The notes under the pieces were generated by a model. The model worked only from the letters and a program-made list of their open reading frames with translations. It was not told the DNA's origin and did no database searches. Shown here piece after piece: positions 1-12,089 of a DNA stretch of 64,000 nucleotides; positions within the stretch are counted from its first letter, which is position 1; each line of letters opens with the position of its first letter. Origin of the DNA: Ascoidea asiatica. Its lineage: Eukaryota; Ascomycota; Saccharomycetes; Ascoideales; Ascoideaceae. The stretch spans positions 2,451,880 through 2,515,879 of the forward strand of contig BCKQ01000001.1 of NCBI GenBank assembly GCA_001600695.1, in the 5' to 3' direction. The position numbers were made by a program, and so were the translations under genes.

Positions 1-720
1 ATCTCTCAGAAAATGAATTCTAAAAAGATTGATTTGGATAAGCCGAAAATAAAGACCAAAAGAGAAAAATGAAAAAAAAATATGTAAAGCGATCCGGAAA
101 AGGGTGTTGGGCTTGTCAAATCGATTCGCCGCTGAAGTTTGAAATTAAGCAATTAAGCTTCTTACGTAATCTGCTGACGTAAGCGCCATTTACAAATTAT
201 TATTATAATATGAGCGCGTTTTCAAAAGGTGCAAGATCAAGAGAATCGTTTCAAAGTGCGTTTATCTGGTTTTAAGGATAGAAATTTATACCGGAATAGC
301 CTAATTAACCGGATTAATTCGAAAGATTAGAATTATGTTCGAAATGGCCGGAACTGTGGGCGGAATTAGGTCTATCATTTAGAGAAAAGGGGTTTGGGGT
401 CTATACTTGGACCAGCGCTCTTAATAATGCTGTATCTCCATCTATGAATTGTTTGGTTTCCAGCAACATAGCCGGCAATAAATTTAAAATCTCGTGATTA
501 TTGATTTTTAGATAGTGCAGTGCTCACGATGTCTGTCTACTTTAATTTTTTCAGATGGTTTAAGTTTACTAATGAGAATTTATTTATTTTATTGAATTTT
601 TATTTTCAGAAATATCTATTTTCTGCTTAAGTAAATCTAAATGAAATTTAATGGAATTACATCTTTCTAGCTTTTAGAAATAATTCAAATTCAAATTTAC
701 TTTTAATAACCTTTAGTTTT
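1..720. other. Intergenic, no gene recognised
   Basis: No reading frame here resembles a protein I know. The first 400 bases are somewhat richer in G and C and carry several CCGG-containing words, including ATGGCCGGAACT at 344-355, which recurs once at 17388-17399. The rest is plain AT-rich DNA. Confidence 0.5.
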
Positions 721-1021
721 CAATGCTTCATCATTTTCAAATTCTACTGTAAATTCAACAGAAAATTCAATTGAAGCTACTTCTGATTCAGATATTGCCA
801 CTCAAGTTATTATTGAAGATATATTAGAAGATTTCAAAGGCTACTGCTGCCGATTCAACTGATTCAGTTATTGAAGCTACTATTACTGATTCTAATGGTT
901 CAGTTGAATATATTACTTTTAAAGTCTATGAGCCCATCACAAGAATTATTTCAGTTTCTTTTTAAAAATCTTTTCAAACTTTAGCAACCAGTTATATTAA
1001 TTCTACTTTAACCACTGGTTA
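721..1021 (+). pseudogene. Relic of a Ser/Thr-rich cell-wall adhesin-like gene
   Basis: Translation gives a Ser/Thr/Asn-rich stretch (NASSFSNSTVNSTENS, then IEATSDSDIATQVIIED). After one frameshift near 836 it continues in another frame with the same flavour (ADSTDSVIEATITDSNGSVEY). It then meets TAA codons, and a last Thr-rich piece (LATSYINSTLTTG) follows. Two adjoining frames with the same unusual composition and a repeated IEAT motif suggest one broken gene. There is no start codon, signal peptide or GPI signal. The composition resembles yeast GPI-anchored wall proteins, but no family can be named. Confidence 0.4.
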
Positions 1022-1419
1022 ATAAATTGGGGTAGATCAAATTTATTATCCGGTTTACTTTTGGTTTGCTTAAGCTGTTATTGATAGATTTTATTAATAG
1101 AAAAACAATAAACTAAGGTGGCAACTTGTAATGTAATATTATTTAGTTTATTTATCTATTTAATTAATTTCTTTTGTTGATTAAAATTTTTAATTTTCTT
1201 TTATTTTCTTAATTGAGTATTAGATCTTTTTTATGGTCATTTCTATGAATTTTTATAAATCGTTATAATTATATACTCATTGCAAATATTGATAGTAGCC
1301 TTATCTGTGAATCTTATATGTTCAAATTATTTGTTAATTTCTTTATTCTTTTGAATTTTTATGTTATTCCTAATTATGAGATCCAATTTTGATTTAAAAA
1401 TCTGATTATTGGATTTTAA

Positions 1420-2255
1420 TTTTTAAATTTCATTATTGTTTCTATTAAAATCATGAACTAACGCAAGTAGAGTAAATTCTAAACTTATATTGAATTCAAG
1501 TTCTTTTAAAACTTTATGACATTTTTTATTATATGATTGAAAATGTTTGTAATTCGAATCAACGTGCTCATCTAAATTTCAATCTTCAGTCGATTTAATT
1601 TCCGAAATGAAACCTTTGAACTTAATAGACCTATTTTCATGTCCGTATTTATTTTTATTATTTTTTTCTATTAATTTTACATCTGATATAGCTAAATGAA
1701 TAAAATGTGCCGTTTTTTGTTGATATGTTTTTGCAAATTCATTGGTATCATCAATTGAATGATGTTTATAACAATGATCATACCCATAATCAATTGATTT
1801 TTGGTTTAAATCCTTTGAATCTTTATAATACTTTAGGGGTCATTTCAATTGAATTAATATTTGGTTTGAAATTTAATAACTGAATTTGAGCTGCATTCAT
1901 ATCTAAATTGCCTACAAAATTGAAAACAGATTAACCAATTCTTTTGTAGAACCAATTTTTTAAGTATTATTGACAAACAATACTTTAAAATTGAAATTTC
2001 TATTATAAATCTAATTATCTTTAAATTCTAAAAGGCGTATTATACCATGGATTTATACTCTAACCCAAGAAGTCAATAGATTGTTGAAAAATATCTTGAT
2101 AGAATACTTGAGGAAATTAAATTCTTTAACTAATGTTAATCCATACTATCCTGAATAAAAATCACGAGATTTAACAAGAAACTGAAATTTGGTTTGCTCA
2201 TATGAAATACTTCCGACTTGTTGAAGAGAATTAAATTTAATTCGGCAACTCACTT
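1420..2255 (-). pseudogene. Decayed F-box-like protein gene (relic)
   Basis: The minus strand from about 2255 down to 1420 reads as protein-like sequence broken by isolated stops and at least two frameshifts. Pieces in order include FNSLQQVGSISYEQTKFQFL, YGLTLVKEFNFLKYSIKIFF, IGSTKELVNLF, NLDMNAAQIQLLNFKPN, an open run of about 80 codons around 1580-1830 (IDYGYDHCYKHHSIDD is part of it) and HKVLKELEFNISLEFTLLAL. The head (ELPN, then SLQQ and FLVKSRDFY) looks like a degenerate F-box, and the following Leu/Asn-rich segments look like irregular leucine-rich repeats. The family call is inference; the presence of a broken coding region is the firmer claim. No intact start exists. Confidence 0.4.
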
Positions 2256-2289
2256 ACGAGCTGGAAATGCGCTAATTCCGTTCCAGCTC

Positions 2290-3060
2290 CACAGGGTTAT
2301 TATTTCACAATAATAAGATATTCTACTAGGATTCCAAATCTTGCGGAATGTTTATGTTTTTGAACTTCTTTGAACTATTAACTTTTTTCTGAGGAAAATT
2401 GATTTGCATTAATGACATTAACTTTTAAACGCTAACTTTGTGAGAAAATGTTCTTGACGGAGACTGTGGTTACGAGTCATATGGAATTAATGGAAAAGTG
2501 TGGCTGTTGAAAAGCGTGTTGCATCTAATACGCCACTCAAACGGTCTCTAACCGTCCAGCCGTTGCGGCGTCCAGTCATATCTGTTCCTGTTGTTTCTGC
2601 CACACTCAAAAATAACCACATTTGTCGACTACGTAAGAGTTTTGAAAAAATGAAACCAACAATTCTACAAGACCACTGTGTTCTAATGTAATTTTCTGTG
2701 CGGCTGTCTAGTTGTTTGAGTTGAAAATCTGAATTTATTGGTCTAGCTACGATTCTGGCTTCAACGTTGACGCTTAAAGATGATTTTGTGCTCGCAACCT
2801 TAAACATTAACCGCCCAAACTTGTAAGAAATGGTTTGAACCATGGTTAAAAAGTTTCTTCCACTATCAGAACTTACTTGAAAACATCGCAAAAGCCCAGA
2901 TCGTTGAAAGTTAGGACGCACAAAAAGCAGAGAGCTGCTGTATTTGTTAGTGCTCTGCCCCTCCTCACCGGGCGGGTTCTGACAAGCAACGCTACCGTTG
3001 GAAATTGCTGTGTAACAAAAACGAGGATATGAGTAAAACTTGCTTTCAGTGCTACTAATT
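2290..3060. other. GC-rich intergenic island
   Basis: This stretch is much richer in G and C than the surrounding genes (about 55 % in 2521-2580 by direct count, against about 27 % in a typical HRR25 line). A minus-strand open frame of 144 codons (2487-2921) lacks an ATG start and has no recognisable motif, so I regard it as chance openness caused by low TA content. It lies upstream of the RGS gene promoter. Confidence 0.45.
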
Positions 3061-3117
3061 AACAGGTTATAAATATATTTAGGTATTTGGTGTCACCAAT
3101 ACTAGTATGGCATGTAC

Positions 3118-3139
3118 ACTATTACAATATTGTAGTAGT
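3118..3139. repeat. Near-perfect palindrome upstream of the RGS gene
   Basis: The core TACAATATTGTA is a perfect 12-base palindrome, and the flanks ACTA and TAGT extend the dyad with one mismatched pair. It lies about 285-305 bases before the RGS ATG. A related dyad lies upstream of CAT8 at 10665-10685. It could be a binding site for a dimeric regulator; that role is inferred. Confidence 0.4.
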
Positions 3140-3248
3140 TTAAGTGTTGTAAAAGCATTATTTTTCTTCACTGATTAACACCTGGAGGATCCCCCCTTTC
3201 TAAATTATTCACTGATTTTTATTAGTTTTACCCATTTACTATTTTACC

Positions 3249-3258
3249 TATATAAAAG
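3249..3258 (+). promoter_or_regulatory. TATA box of the RGS gene
   Basis: TATATAAAAG is a good match to the yeast TATA consensus and lies about 166 bases before the ATG at 3424. A pyrimidine-rich stretch follows, as is usual around yeast transcription starts. Confidence 0.45.
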
Positions 3259-3423
3259 ATTAGTATTCCTCCATCTTTCCTCATTTTTATCTATATATTT
3301 ATCTTTATCTTTATTTTTTTTTATTTTAAGCTTTTGAATCTCAAATTACTTTTAACTTATTTTAATCTCTTTTTAATATCTCATAATATAATTTTTATTT
3401 ATCAATTTATTAATTTATTGAAA

Positions 3424-4803
3424 ATGAATGAATCAATACCAAGAACAATTGTTGATAATCTTCAGATTGAAAATTCAAATAACTACATAGATAGTATTAA
3501 TTATAGTAATCTCAATAATAATCTTGATAATTTAGATAGCCTTTACAATCTAAGTAATAATCCATTATCTTCATCAATATCTAATTCCTCTAGATTATCA
3601 ATTTTAATAACTCCCACATTAGAGGAAATTTTATTAGAGCAAGCAACTTCTCCATATTCAAAATTTGAATTTGCAAATTTTTTAAAAAAAACTTTTTGCT
3701 ATGAAAACTTACAATTTTTAATGGAATTACAAAATTTTAATCATTTATTATTAAATAATAATCAGAATAATAAAATATATTTAAATTCAAAATGGTCTCA
3801 ATTATGTAATGATTTCATAAAAGTAAATTCAGAAAAGGAAATAAATTTAACTGGTAAAAGAAGGAATCAATTATTAAAGTTTTCTGAATCTAGTGAAAAA
3901 TCTAATAAAATTTTAAATTCTGATTATTACAAAGTAAATGCTTGTGCTTATACAAAAACATCTGATATAATTTTACCTTCTTCTTCGACTATCAATGAAA
4001 CAACTTCTGATGTAATTGATTTATTAAGAGATTCTTATCTTGGTTTTTTAACTTCTGTAAATAATAATGAAGATAATATAAATTACATAGATAACTCCAA
4101 TGCGGATTATGATGATTATTCCTTTTATCCTAATTATAATTCAAATCAAAATTCTAACTATAAGTCAAATGAAATTTTATCTTGGGATGCAAATTATTGT
4201 TTATCTGCTCAATATAATAATCATAATTCAAATAACACCATTAATTTCAATAACTATTCAATGGATATCAATAATAATAATAAAAATCTCAAAAATAATA
4301 ATATACTGCCTACTAATACCAACAATTGTTGTAATGATAATGTTGATCCTTTAGAAAATATACCGGATTTAAAAATCCCTGCTCATATATTAAATAACTC
4401 AATTTCAACCTCAAATACAATCACAAATTCAAATACAATATCCAATTTAAGCTCTCAATCAAATTCTCATTTTTCTAAATCTTCAAAACCAACAAAAACT
4501 TCTAAAAGTAATAGAGCTTCAATACTAAATCCAAATGGAAGAAGGGGTTCAAATTTTAAGCCTGAAGATTCCAAAAATTCAAATAAATCGAAATCTCAAA
4601 TCATAACCTCAAAAATAATTCCTAAAAAACAAAGAAAATCAATAATTGATTCTTTCAAAAGTTCTTCTAAAGCTTCAAATTCTAATACTACAGATTTTGA
4701 AACAAATAATAAACGGTTATCAGCAAATGAGACTGAATCTTGGAGAGAAAAATTATTCCAAAAATGGAGAAAACCTTCGAGAAAGAGCTCAATTATTATT
4801 TAA
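3424..4803 (+). CDS. RGS-domain protein (G-protein signalling regulator)
   Basis: A 459-residue protein. The frame can be extended 30 codons upstream to a TTG, but the first ATG (MNESIPRTIVDN) follows an A-rich leader and is the likely start. Residues of about 56-200 look like an RGS fold: the helix pattern LEEILLEQATSPYSKFEFAN, then ENLQFLMELQNF, and near the end IDLLRDSYLGFL. RGS proteins speed GTP hydrolysis by heterotrimeric G-alpha subunits. The RGS region is interrupted by Asn-rich inserts. The C-terminal half is a low-complexity Asn/Ser linker with basic patches, ending in a basic, Ser-rich tail that could bind membrane or be phosphorylated. I cannot assign it firmly to Sst2, Rgs2 or Rax1; it lacks the membrane spans of Rax1. 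Confidence 0.65.
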   Translation: MNESIPRTIVDNLQIENSNNYIDSINYSNLNNNLDNLDSLYNLSNNPLSSSISNSSRLSILITPTLEEILLEQATSPYSKFEFANFLKKTFCYENLQFLMELQNFNHLLLNNNQNNKIYLNSKWSQLCNDFIKVNSEKEINLTGKRRNQLLKFSESSEKSNKILNSDYYKVNACAYTKTSDIILPSSSTINETTSDVIDLLRDSYLGFLTSVNNNEDNINYIDNSNADYDDYSFYPNYNSNQNSNYKSNEILSWDANYCLSAQYNNHNSNNTINFNNYSMDINNNNKNLKNNNILPTNTNNCCNDNVDPLENIPDLKIPAHILNNSISTSNTITNSNTISNLSSQSNSHFSKSSKPTKTSKSNRASILNPNGRRGSNFKPEDSKNSNKSKSQIITSKIIPKKQRKSIIDSFKSSSKASNSNTTDFETNNKRLSANETESWREKLFQKWRKPSRKSSIII

Positions 4804-5800
4804 TTACCTTTTTTATTTTGAAATCTATTACTCTAAAGCTTTTATAATATGCTTTATTATTTATCTGTACTATATATGATTTTTTAAAACTCGTCATTAT
4901 TTTTATTTTCTTCATAATTTTATTATATAAAACTATATTTTACTAAGTTTTCTTATATTCTCTTACATTTTTATATTTTTTTTTCAATCTCTTAAAATTT
5001 TTTCAATATTTTACTGTACTTTAATTTTCAGTAATTTTTTTATTTTTTGTTCAATACTTCGCTAGTTTTACGTTTCAGTTATGATTAATAAGAGAATAAT
5101 TTTTTTTTATTTCTAGCAACTCAATAAACAGGTTTTTTCTTTAGTAGAATATTGTTGTTAATTTAGCAATTCTTCCAACTATGATGATTAATATTCTTGT
5201 AAACAACTAGCTTTTCTAACAAATATTTTTTACTTACCCATTCTTTGAGTGATTTTTTTTTTTCAAGAATGTAAATCTTAGTGCCGAGTCTAATAAAATA
5301 AAACCGTTTTTGAAATTAAATCCATTTTATGAAAATCGTGTTTTTAACGGTTATGTTGTGTACTAAATATAAAGTTATGTTAACTAACCTCAACATTATT
5401 CATTTCTACTTAAGCTTTCAGCGACCTTTTGTAAAGATATGAAAGTTCAGTTAATTCAGAACTATTATAACTTTAAGGTTGACTTGCTAGCCTTCAAAAT
5501 ATTATGCATCCCTAAATAAGATACTAGCTTGATTAAGTACGTTTTTTCATTGAAAAGATTAAATTTAGCCAACCAAAAATACAATAAAGTATTTTTTAAT
5601 AATATTACATTATAAAAATAAACCCAAAAAAATATATGAAAAAGAAATAAAAATTTATCCTAACTAAAGTCGGAAAAAAAAAGATGAATATTAACCAAAA
5701 AAAATTAACAAAAATTTACAAAAATTTACAAAAAATGCTACTAATTATGAATGTATCTTGAAAATTTCATGAGACAAAATACGATGAAACTTTCCAAATA
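4804..5800. other. Convergent intergenic region, RGS gene and CAT8
   Basis: About 1 kb of AT-rich sequence between the 3' ends of two convergent genes. It has many poly-T runs suited to 3'-end formation and one TACTGTA word (5012-5018). No coding relic or RNA gene was seen. Confidence 0.5.
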
Positions 5801-8800
5801 TTATTGATCCCCGGAAGGAGAACTTTTAGCTTCTGACCAATTAAATAAACTATTTTCAAAACTTATATTTAAATCATTATCGAAAAATACTTTCATATCA
5901 TTTAAAAAATTGCCTGGATTATTTTCTTCATTATGGCTTTGCCTTTCATTATTCAAACGATCATTGCTTACCATATTTCTATCATTATAACTTTGATTGT
6001 TATTCCCAAGACTGTTATTATTACTATTATTAATATTGTTATTATTTTGATTATTATTGCCTAGATGATCATTATTACTAACACCACTGAAATTTTGATT
6101 GAAATTAATCGGATTATTATCATTAATACTATTATTGTTATTATTATTATTATTATTATTATTGCTAAGATTCTGAAAGTAGTGAATACTTTGATTTTTA
6201 TTATTACCATTGAATGACCCTTGAGTATTTTGAGTGTTTGAATTTAAAAACTGCCCATTTCCTTTATTAAAAGAAAATCGATTCATATTATTCACATTTT
6301 TATTCATAACAGAAATATCATTGTTTGTACTTATACTATATGATGTAGGTTTTGATTCCTTTTTTCGTATGGTACGAGAAACAGAGCCTCCAAACTGATT
6401 CAATTTTAAGTCATTGATATTATTTGAACCTTTTAAGGAACTCATTCCATTATTGGGTTGTGAGTTTGAATATCTATTATTCATATTTTGAATAGAGTTC
6501 CGACTCTGATTAAAATTATGGTCAATAAGAGTATTACTTTGCGATTGATTTGAAATATTCTGATTATTAATAAAAGTGTTCCCATGATTATTTACTGTAT
6601 TATAGCCTGTATTTTTGAACTCAATCCCGTTTAAAACCAAGTCCAATCCCAAGGAACCATCTGCTGCAAAATCCAATAACCCTAAGGAATTACTATCGGA
6701 AGAAAAACCAAAATCATTTTCATGATACATGTTTTGATTTGTGGAAGCATAAGCTGAAATCTGATTGTTCCCACCAAAATTATGGGCATATTTTTCATGA
6801 ACAGTTTGTGATCCATTTTGCACTCTGGAAGGATGATTTCGAAGATCAGACAGATCGTTATTATTACTACCCGTATTTTCATATTTATTATTATTACTAT
6901 CAAGATTGTTGTCTTCAAACATTGGAACTTCAAATGGATTGAATATATCATTTGCATAAACTTTTGAGTTTCGCGCTGAGCTGATTTGGTCAGCAACTAA
7001 ATTTGGAGAAGCAACTTCCCTTAAACTTGATGGAGATAATGAAGGAGCATTACTTGGTTGACCCTTATAAAATTGTTGTTGTGACAAGTTCTGTTGAACA
7101 GGATTCGAAGAAGGGGGTGATGAAAAACTTTGGGTTAGTCCTATATTTTGCATTTGAAATTTTTGGTTTTGTTGAGGTGAGGGTGGTGGATCCTGATGAA
7201 AATTTTGATTGTGAGAATTATTTTCTACTTGCCCTAACAGCCGGATTTGATGACTAGATTTTCCAAGCTCAGAATCAGTTTGAGGCTCTAAAGAAAGTTG
7301 TTTAGGTGGTACTGGAATCTGTGAATTAACAATAGATTGCATTTGTTGACGATGCACAATAATGGGGGGTGGCATACTCAAACTAACATCTATAGCTTTA
7401 CTTAAAGGAGATTTCTTTTTAACCGCTATTTTATTTCTGTTCTGTATGCTTCCAATCAAAGACTGAGTAGAGCTCGAAGTTGTGCCCTTAGGTGGTTGTA
7501 ATATAGCTTGTGTAGCTTCATCTAAAAGATGAACAGAGCCTGTAGACAAACAACCTGGTAATCCAATTGTAGTTTCTCTTCTTAAATCATTAATAACCGT
7601 ATTCAACAAATTTTTGCTTTCTTGGAATAGGTTTCCACCTCTGGCATATTCCAAAGCACCTTTTGCTCCCATTAAACTCAATCTTGCACGAACCCGAGAT
7701 AAATTTATAGGAAGAGGAGGGAAATAATTCTTCTGCGTACTCAAAAAGTTGGTAATACTTAAAATAGTGTTTGTTGATTGCTGAATAGTTATATATGCTG
7801 CTGAACCTCTTGAATTATATACTTCAGATGCCAAGTTTGGCAAGTATATCAACATTCTAGCTTGATAGTATAGAATAATCAATGTTAACACTTTTAAATT
7901 AAGATTTTGAAATTCGTTGTTTTTTAATAACCCATTAACATCCAATTCAAATTTCAAAGTTTGAGGCAAATCTCTTCTCCAACTGTCCAATAAGTTTTCA
8001 TGAATAAGACAAGTTCTTTCTAAAGCTCCAATTGCAATCCCCCCTCTTTTAAAAATGGTATCCACTATATTACCAAATATCTTAGAAAATCTCATAAAAG
8101 CCAATGCAAGATTACACACCTTTCCAACTAATGGTAGCTTATTATTATTTATTATTAGAATATTGATATTGTTGTCATCATTTATGTTGTCATTTGAAAA
8201 TGGTAATGCACATTCAATTTCATAATCTTTTAGCAACCGTGGAACACCAAGCTGGAGAGAAGCAAAAACATCTAAAGAGTAAATACACCAAAATAAAATT
8301 CTTCTTTCACTTTGAAGAAATTTTGATACCGTAGAGCCATTTGTGGCAAGAACTGCAGATGGACATCTATGCAACCTTAATTGTTGAGCCATAGAAACTA
8401 CTTTTCCTCTTAATAAATAAGCAGAATCTGTATCTCCTACATTTAAACAATACAATAAAGATAACGTAAGAATTTGGAGAGATTGAATAGAACACGACTT
8501 AACAATTGACGAGCTGATAAACTGATGAATTAAACTGTCATAATATGCTAATAACTGGGAAGATGAATCTTTCTCATTTCCATTATTATAGGATGAGCTG
8601 TTAGATCCATTTTTTAAAAAGGATATAGATGAATCTGGGGTAAGGGTATTTGTTTCAATATCTGGATTATTCAAGTTAGTTATACCTGCATTTATAAACT
8701 TTAAAGTTGAAGACTTTTGAGAAGCTAAACTATTAGAATTATTATTAGCATTTTCACCAGGTTTATTATTTGAATCATATTTTCCATTACTTCTTTTGCC

Positions 8801-10369
8801 AAGTGATACCAAAGTAATAACTAAAACTAAGATTGCGCCAAATTTTTCATCATGAAACATAGAATTATCATTGAATTTCATTTCCATTGATTTTATTAAT
8901 CTTATATAATATTTCAAAAAATGATTTTGATCTATTATTGGCAAAAACATACCCCACTCTTGGAAATAAAAGGTAATTAACTGATCTAAATCAACTCTTT
9001 TTGGTAATTTTAAATTAGTAAAAAATAAATATGATTCAGATTTTGAAATATTATTGAAATTGATATTTTTTATATTTATCGAATGATGATCATCTTCATT
9101 TTGTTTTGATAATAACTTCTTTGACTTGTAAGATTCTTTCAACGACGCTATTGATCTGGCAGTCAAAAAAGCAGGTTTTGAATTTAATCCATGGACATCT
9201 CCAATTTTTGCAATTAAAGAGGGTATTATTAATGTTTCTTCTGTAGATCTAGGAATAGATAAAGCAACAAGATTTGTTAAAAAATTTTTGGTATGATTTT
9301 TTTCACGAATAGCTAAAGCTGCATTGATTCCCGGAGCTTCAGATTGTTCAAAACTAATATCATGGAAATTAGGAGGATTATGCAGATGAGAATTATTCAT
9401 TCTATTTGAAATATTATTATTATTGATATTACTGTTGCTATTATTATTGAGATTATCGGAATTGAAGATATTGTAATTACTATTTGGATTATTATTAAAA
9501 GAATTATTGGAGAAGGATAATAAAGAATTATTATCATCATCACTTAAATCCCCATTATCTATATCCACAGAACCTGCAATGGAAACAGGTCTTTCATGAA
9601 CCGAATGAGGATAAGATGCACAACAATTACAACCTGAATGATGAGGTTCATGATTATGTATGAAGCCTTTACTTATACTATCACAAGAAGGATTAGTTGT
9701 TTCTAGAAGTTTTAAATTTCTTGCATTTAATAGACTAGTATTGGTTTCATCAATTTCTTCTTTTATTGTTGGGCTAATAGAATTATTATTATTTATCTGT
9801 ATTTGATTATTTGAGTTATTTGAATTATTCGAAGTTAAAGTTTTATTATCATTATCCAAATTTATCTGAGATTTACAATCAAGAGAATTTGAATTTAAAT
9901 TTGAATTTGAATTTGAATTTGAATTTGAAGTTGAAGTTGAATTTGAATTTGAATTTGAAATTTTCATATTAATTTTAGCTTTCTCGTTCGAATCATCTGA
10001 TATATTATTTGCATCTTTATTATTTGTTATTGAATTCAGATCAGCTTTTGCTAAAAGTTCCATTTGCTCATCTCTTAAATCAAGTAAAGCTAATAGCTTT
10101 TTATTTTCAGCTTCTAATTCTCGTACTCTTTCTTCTAAAGTTTCTGTATAACCTCTTGGAAAAGCTCTCCTTGATAATCTATCACTTATTTTACATTCTA
10201 AACCTACAGTAGCACATTGTGAACATTGGGGTCTTTTCCCATCACATCTTGTTTTTTTAGATCTACATCTGTCACAAGCCTGGGCCACTCTTTCAGTGTG
10301 AGAGCCAGGAGTTCTTATTACTTTACATTTTTGGAGTTTTTGAGTCTTTAGATTATTTGATTTCACCAT
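5801..10369 (-). CDS. CAT8: Zn(2)Cys(6) transcription activator of gluconeogenic genes, Cat8-type
   Basis: A 1522-residue nuclear activator, close in length to S. cerevisiae Cat8 (1433). The binuclear zinc cluster lies at residues 32-59 (Cys32, 35, 42, 49, 52, 59) in the characteristic context [21 protein letters not shown] coiled-coil dimerisation segment follows ([20 protein letters not shown], about 75-95). The block FEQSEAPGI and the middle region ([36 protein letters not shown]) match the fungal-specific regulatory domain of Cat8. The C-terminal third is Asn/Gln-rich, probably an activation region. In yeasts Cat8 is activated by Snf1 when glucose runs out and switches on gluconeogenic and glyoxylate-cycle genes through CSRE elements. 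The ATG at 10367-10369 is the only sensible start. Long poly-Asn runs (for example from ATT repeats near 6130-6165) have expanded the linkers. Confidence 0.9.
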   Translation of the reverse strand: MVKSNNLKTQKLQKCKVIRTPGSHTERVAQACDRCRSKKTRCDGKRPQCSQCATVGLECKISDRLSRRAFPRGYTETLEERVRELEAENKKLLALLDLRDEQMELLAKADLNSITNNKDANNISDDSNEKAKINMKISNSNSNSTSTSNSNSNSNSNLNSNSLDCKSQINLDNDNKTLTSNNSNNSNNQIQINNNNSISPTIKEEIDETNTSLLNARNLKLLETTNPSCDSISKGFIHNHEPHHSGCNCCASYPHSVHERPVSIAGSVDIDNGDLSDDDNNSLLSFSNNSFNNNPNSNYNIFNSDNLNNNSNSNINNNNISNRMNNSHLHNPPNFHDISFEQSEAPGINAALAIREKNHTKNFLTNLVALSIPRSTEETLIIPSLIAKIGDVHGLNSKPAFLTARSIASLKESYKSKKLLSKQNEDDHHSINIKNINFNNISKSESYLFFTNLKLPKRVDLDQLITFYFQEWGMFLPIIDQNHFLKYYIRLIKSMEMKFNDNSMFHDEKFGAILVLVITLVSLGKRSNGKYDSNNKPGENANNNSNSLASQKSSTLKFINAGITNLNNPDIETNTLTPDSSISFLKNGSNSSSYNNGNEKDSSSQLLAYYDSLIHQFISSSIVKSCSIQSLQILTLSLLYCLNVGDTDSAYLLRGKVVSMAQQLRLHRCPSAVLATNGSTVSKFLQSERRILFWCIYSLDVFASLQLGVPRLLKDYEIECALPFSNDNINDDNNINILIINNNKLPLVGKVCNLALAFMRFSKIFGNIVDTIFKRGGIAIGALERTCLIHENLLDSWRRDLPQTLKFELDVNGLLKNNEFQNLNLKVLTLIILYYQARMLIYLPNLASEVYNSRGSAAYITIQQSTNTILSITNFLSTQKNYFPPLPINLSRVRARLSLMGAKGALEYARGGNLFQESKNLLNTVINDLRRETTIGLPGCLSTGSVHLLDEATQAILQPPKGTTSSSTQSLIGSIQNRNKIAVKKKSPLSKAIDVSLSMPPPIIVHRQQMQSIVNSQIPVPPKQLSLEPQTDSELGKSSHQIRLLGQVENNSHNQNFHQDPPPSPQQNQKFQMQNIGLTQSFSSPPSSNPVQQNLSQQQFYKGQPSNAPSLSPSSLREVASPNLVADQISSARNSKVYANDIFNPFEVPMFEDNNLDSNNNKYENTGSNNNDLSDLRNHPSRVQNGSQTVHEKYAHNFGGNNQISAYASTNQNMYHENDFGFSSDSNSLGLLDFAADGSLGLDLVLNGIEFKNTGYNTVNNHGNTFINNQNISNQSQSNTLIDHNFNQSRNSIQNMNNRYSNSQPNNGMSSLKGSNNINDLKLNQFGGSVSRTIRKKESKPTSYSISTNNDISVMNKNVNNMNRFSFNKGNGQFLNSNTQNTQGSFNGNNKNQSIHYFQNLSNNNNNNNNNNNSINDNNPINFNQNFSGVSNNDHLGNNNQNNNNINNSNNNSLGNNNQSYNDRNMVSNDRLNNERQSHNEENNPGNFLNDMKVFFDNDLNISFENSLFNWSEAKSSPSGDQ
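6128..6165. repeat. ATT trinucleotide tract coding for poly-Asn in CAT8
   Basis: A run of ATT triplets on the plus strand, read as AAT (Asn) codons in CAT8. It is an in-frame microsatellite and likely to vary in length between strains. Confidence 0.75.
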
Positions 10370-11969
10370 TATTGATTGTTTATTGATTATTGATTATTGT
10401 TTATTGTTTATTGATTGAACGAATGATTGAATAATCTATTCTATGGCGGTTTATGTGCGACAATATTAATAATACAAAACAGTGAATAAATTAAAAAGTG
10501 AATAAGTTGATAGTAAATTAATAAATGTAATTTATCAAATTTAATAGTTGGAAAAATAAAGTAATAAGATGATATTTTGATTTATCAGAAAATAAAAGAC
10601 TGAGCAGTATGTACTTTAGTGTAAAGTATAAGTCCTGTGATTAAATAATTGTAGTGCAGTACTACTACAATAAGTATTATTGTAGCTTTAGGAGCCGGTA
10701 AGCTTGTTTTATTTTATTCTCTTTGGAAGATTTCTTCACCTTGTAATATTCTCTTCAAAAGCAACACAATTGGATTGAATTACGTACTACAAAGACACTG
10801 ATAGTACTGGTAGTGTTGGTAGTGGGGGAATAGTGAATTTATGGCTTTAAGTTCTGATTATTAAATGAATAAATAAAATAATAATTAACAAGAGGTATCA
10901 ATTCAATGGATAGGAGTTATCAAGCACTTTGTAACTTACAGATTGGAACTAATTAAATTTATAAGAATATCAAGTTATCACTGGAGGATGTTGACAAATA
11001 AGATGAAGGGAACTGAAAGTAATTTTTTGGATGGTTACTAAATGAAAAACGTAGAACAGAAATCAAGATCAAATGACGGGCCTCGACACCAAAAAAAAAA
11101 TGAAAAAACAACAGTTTACTAAAAAGATAAAGAAGCTGAATCTGCTACTTTTGGAAACAGTTAAGCTGAAAAAGAGAGTGAGGGTGCAGCTCTACTTTTT
11201 CACAAAAAGCGAAGTCCTAAGTTGGTTGTGGCTAGAGAATAACTCCAGCCAATAAAAAGCAAGAATCCTGAAGCCACTCCTGAGAATGACTCAGATTCTA
11301 GAGCCGAAATAGTCATCTACAATATTAAGACGGGTGACATAGGTTGCTAGAGTACGCGACTAAATACATCAGGATACGCCCGGCTCGGCTCACTTAACAT
11401 TTTTTTCCAGTTTCATTTCGTTTGCGTTAACACGTGATATTTTAAAATTGTTTTTCAAAAAGTATTTTCAATTTCAGCCGCATAACTCGGACTTCATCAT
11501 TAAGCTGCCATTCCCTGTTTTAACTGCTTTAATCTGCCTTCATATTCTTGGTGCTTTTATGGGTTGAACTTTTCCATAGTACTGTAGATCCCCATGAAAA
11601 AACCCTTTTTTCAACTTACACGTAACAAAAAATTCTCAAAAAAAGTTTTGCTTGTCACGCTTAAAAATCAATTTCAATCCCAAACTTTTAAGGGTATAAC
11701 GAACATTTTGCGGGTGCAAACTCCCCCTAAACCTAAGGAGAGGTGATCATATTTTATAACAACACAAAGATTACCCGCCGAACAGTTTTTTCAGTAAGAT
11801 AACAGGCTTTTGGTCCTTTACAATTTGTTAACTAACATGAAGTATCAAGAAAACGGAATAAAGATTAAAAAATAATACAATTTGATGCCAGAGGCCTATT
11901 ATCAATTTATCAATACAATATATAACATTTTCAGTCTATTCTCTAACTTTTATTACAATTGGCTTTATT
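10370..11969. other. CAT8 upstream region and intergenic DNA
   Basis: The first 70 bases are built of imperfect TTGATTAT/TTTATTGA repeats. A dyad follows at 10648-10685. Further on there is a CACGTG E-box (11431-11436) and a GC-richer stretch near 11340-11400. The 11070-11340 segment may hold an unrecognised coding relic (see findings). No intact gene was found. Confidence 0.45.
10665..10685. repeat. Inverted repeat upstream of CAT8
   Basis: CTACAATAA (10665-10673) and TTATTGTAG (10677-10685) are perfect inverted copies separated by GTA. A third copy of the core (ATTGTAGT) lies just before, at about 10648. The element sits about 300 bases before the CAT8 ATG and resembles the dyad upstream of the RGS gene. 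Confidence 0.45.
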
Positions 11970-12089
11970 CTAATCTATTAAAGTTTCAAAGGATTTCACG
12001 TATAGCTTGAAAATAAATGAAAGGGGTATTATATCCTTACCATTAGTTACATAATTGTTTTTTTTAAATGAAGAATCATACGAAAAATA

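Noticed and set aside
2487-2921. Minus-strand open frame of 144 codons.
   Set aside because: No ATG start and no family motif. It lies in a GC-rich island, where long chance frames are expected.
11431-11436. CACGTGAT, a match to centromere element CDEI.
   Set aside because: No AT-rich CDEII of suitable length followed by CDEIII on either side; a plain E-box is more likely.
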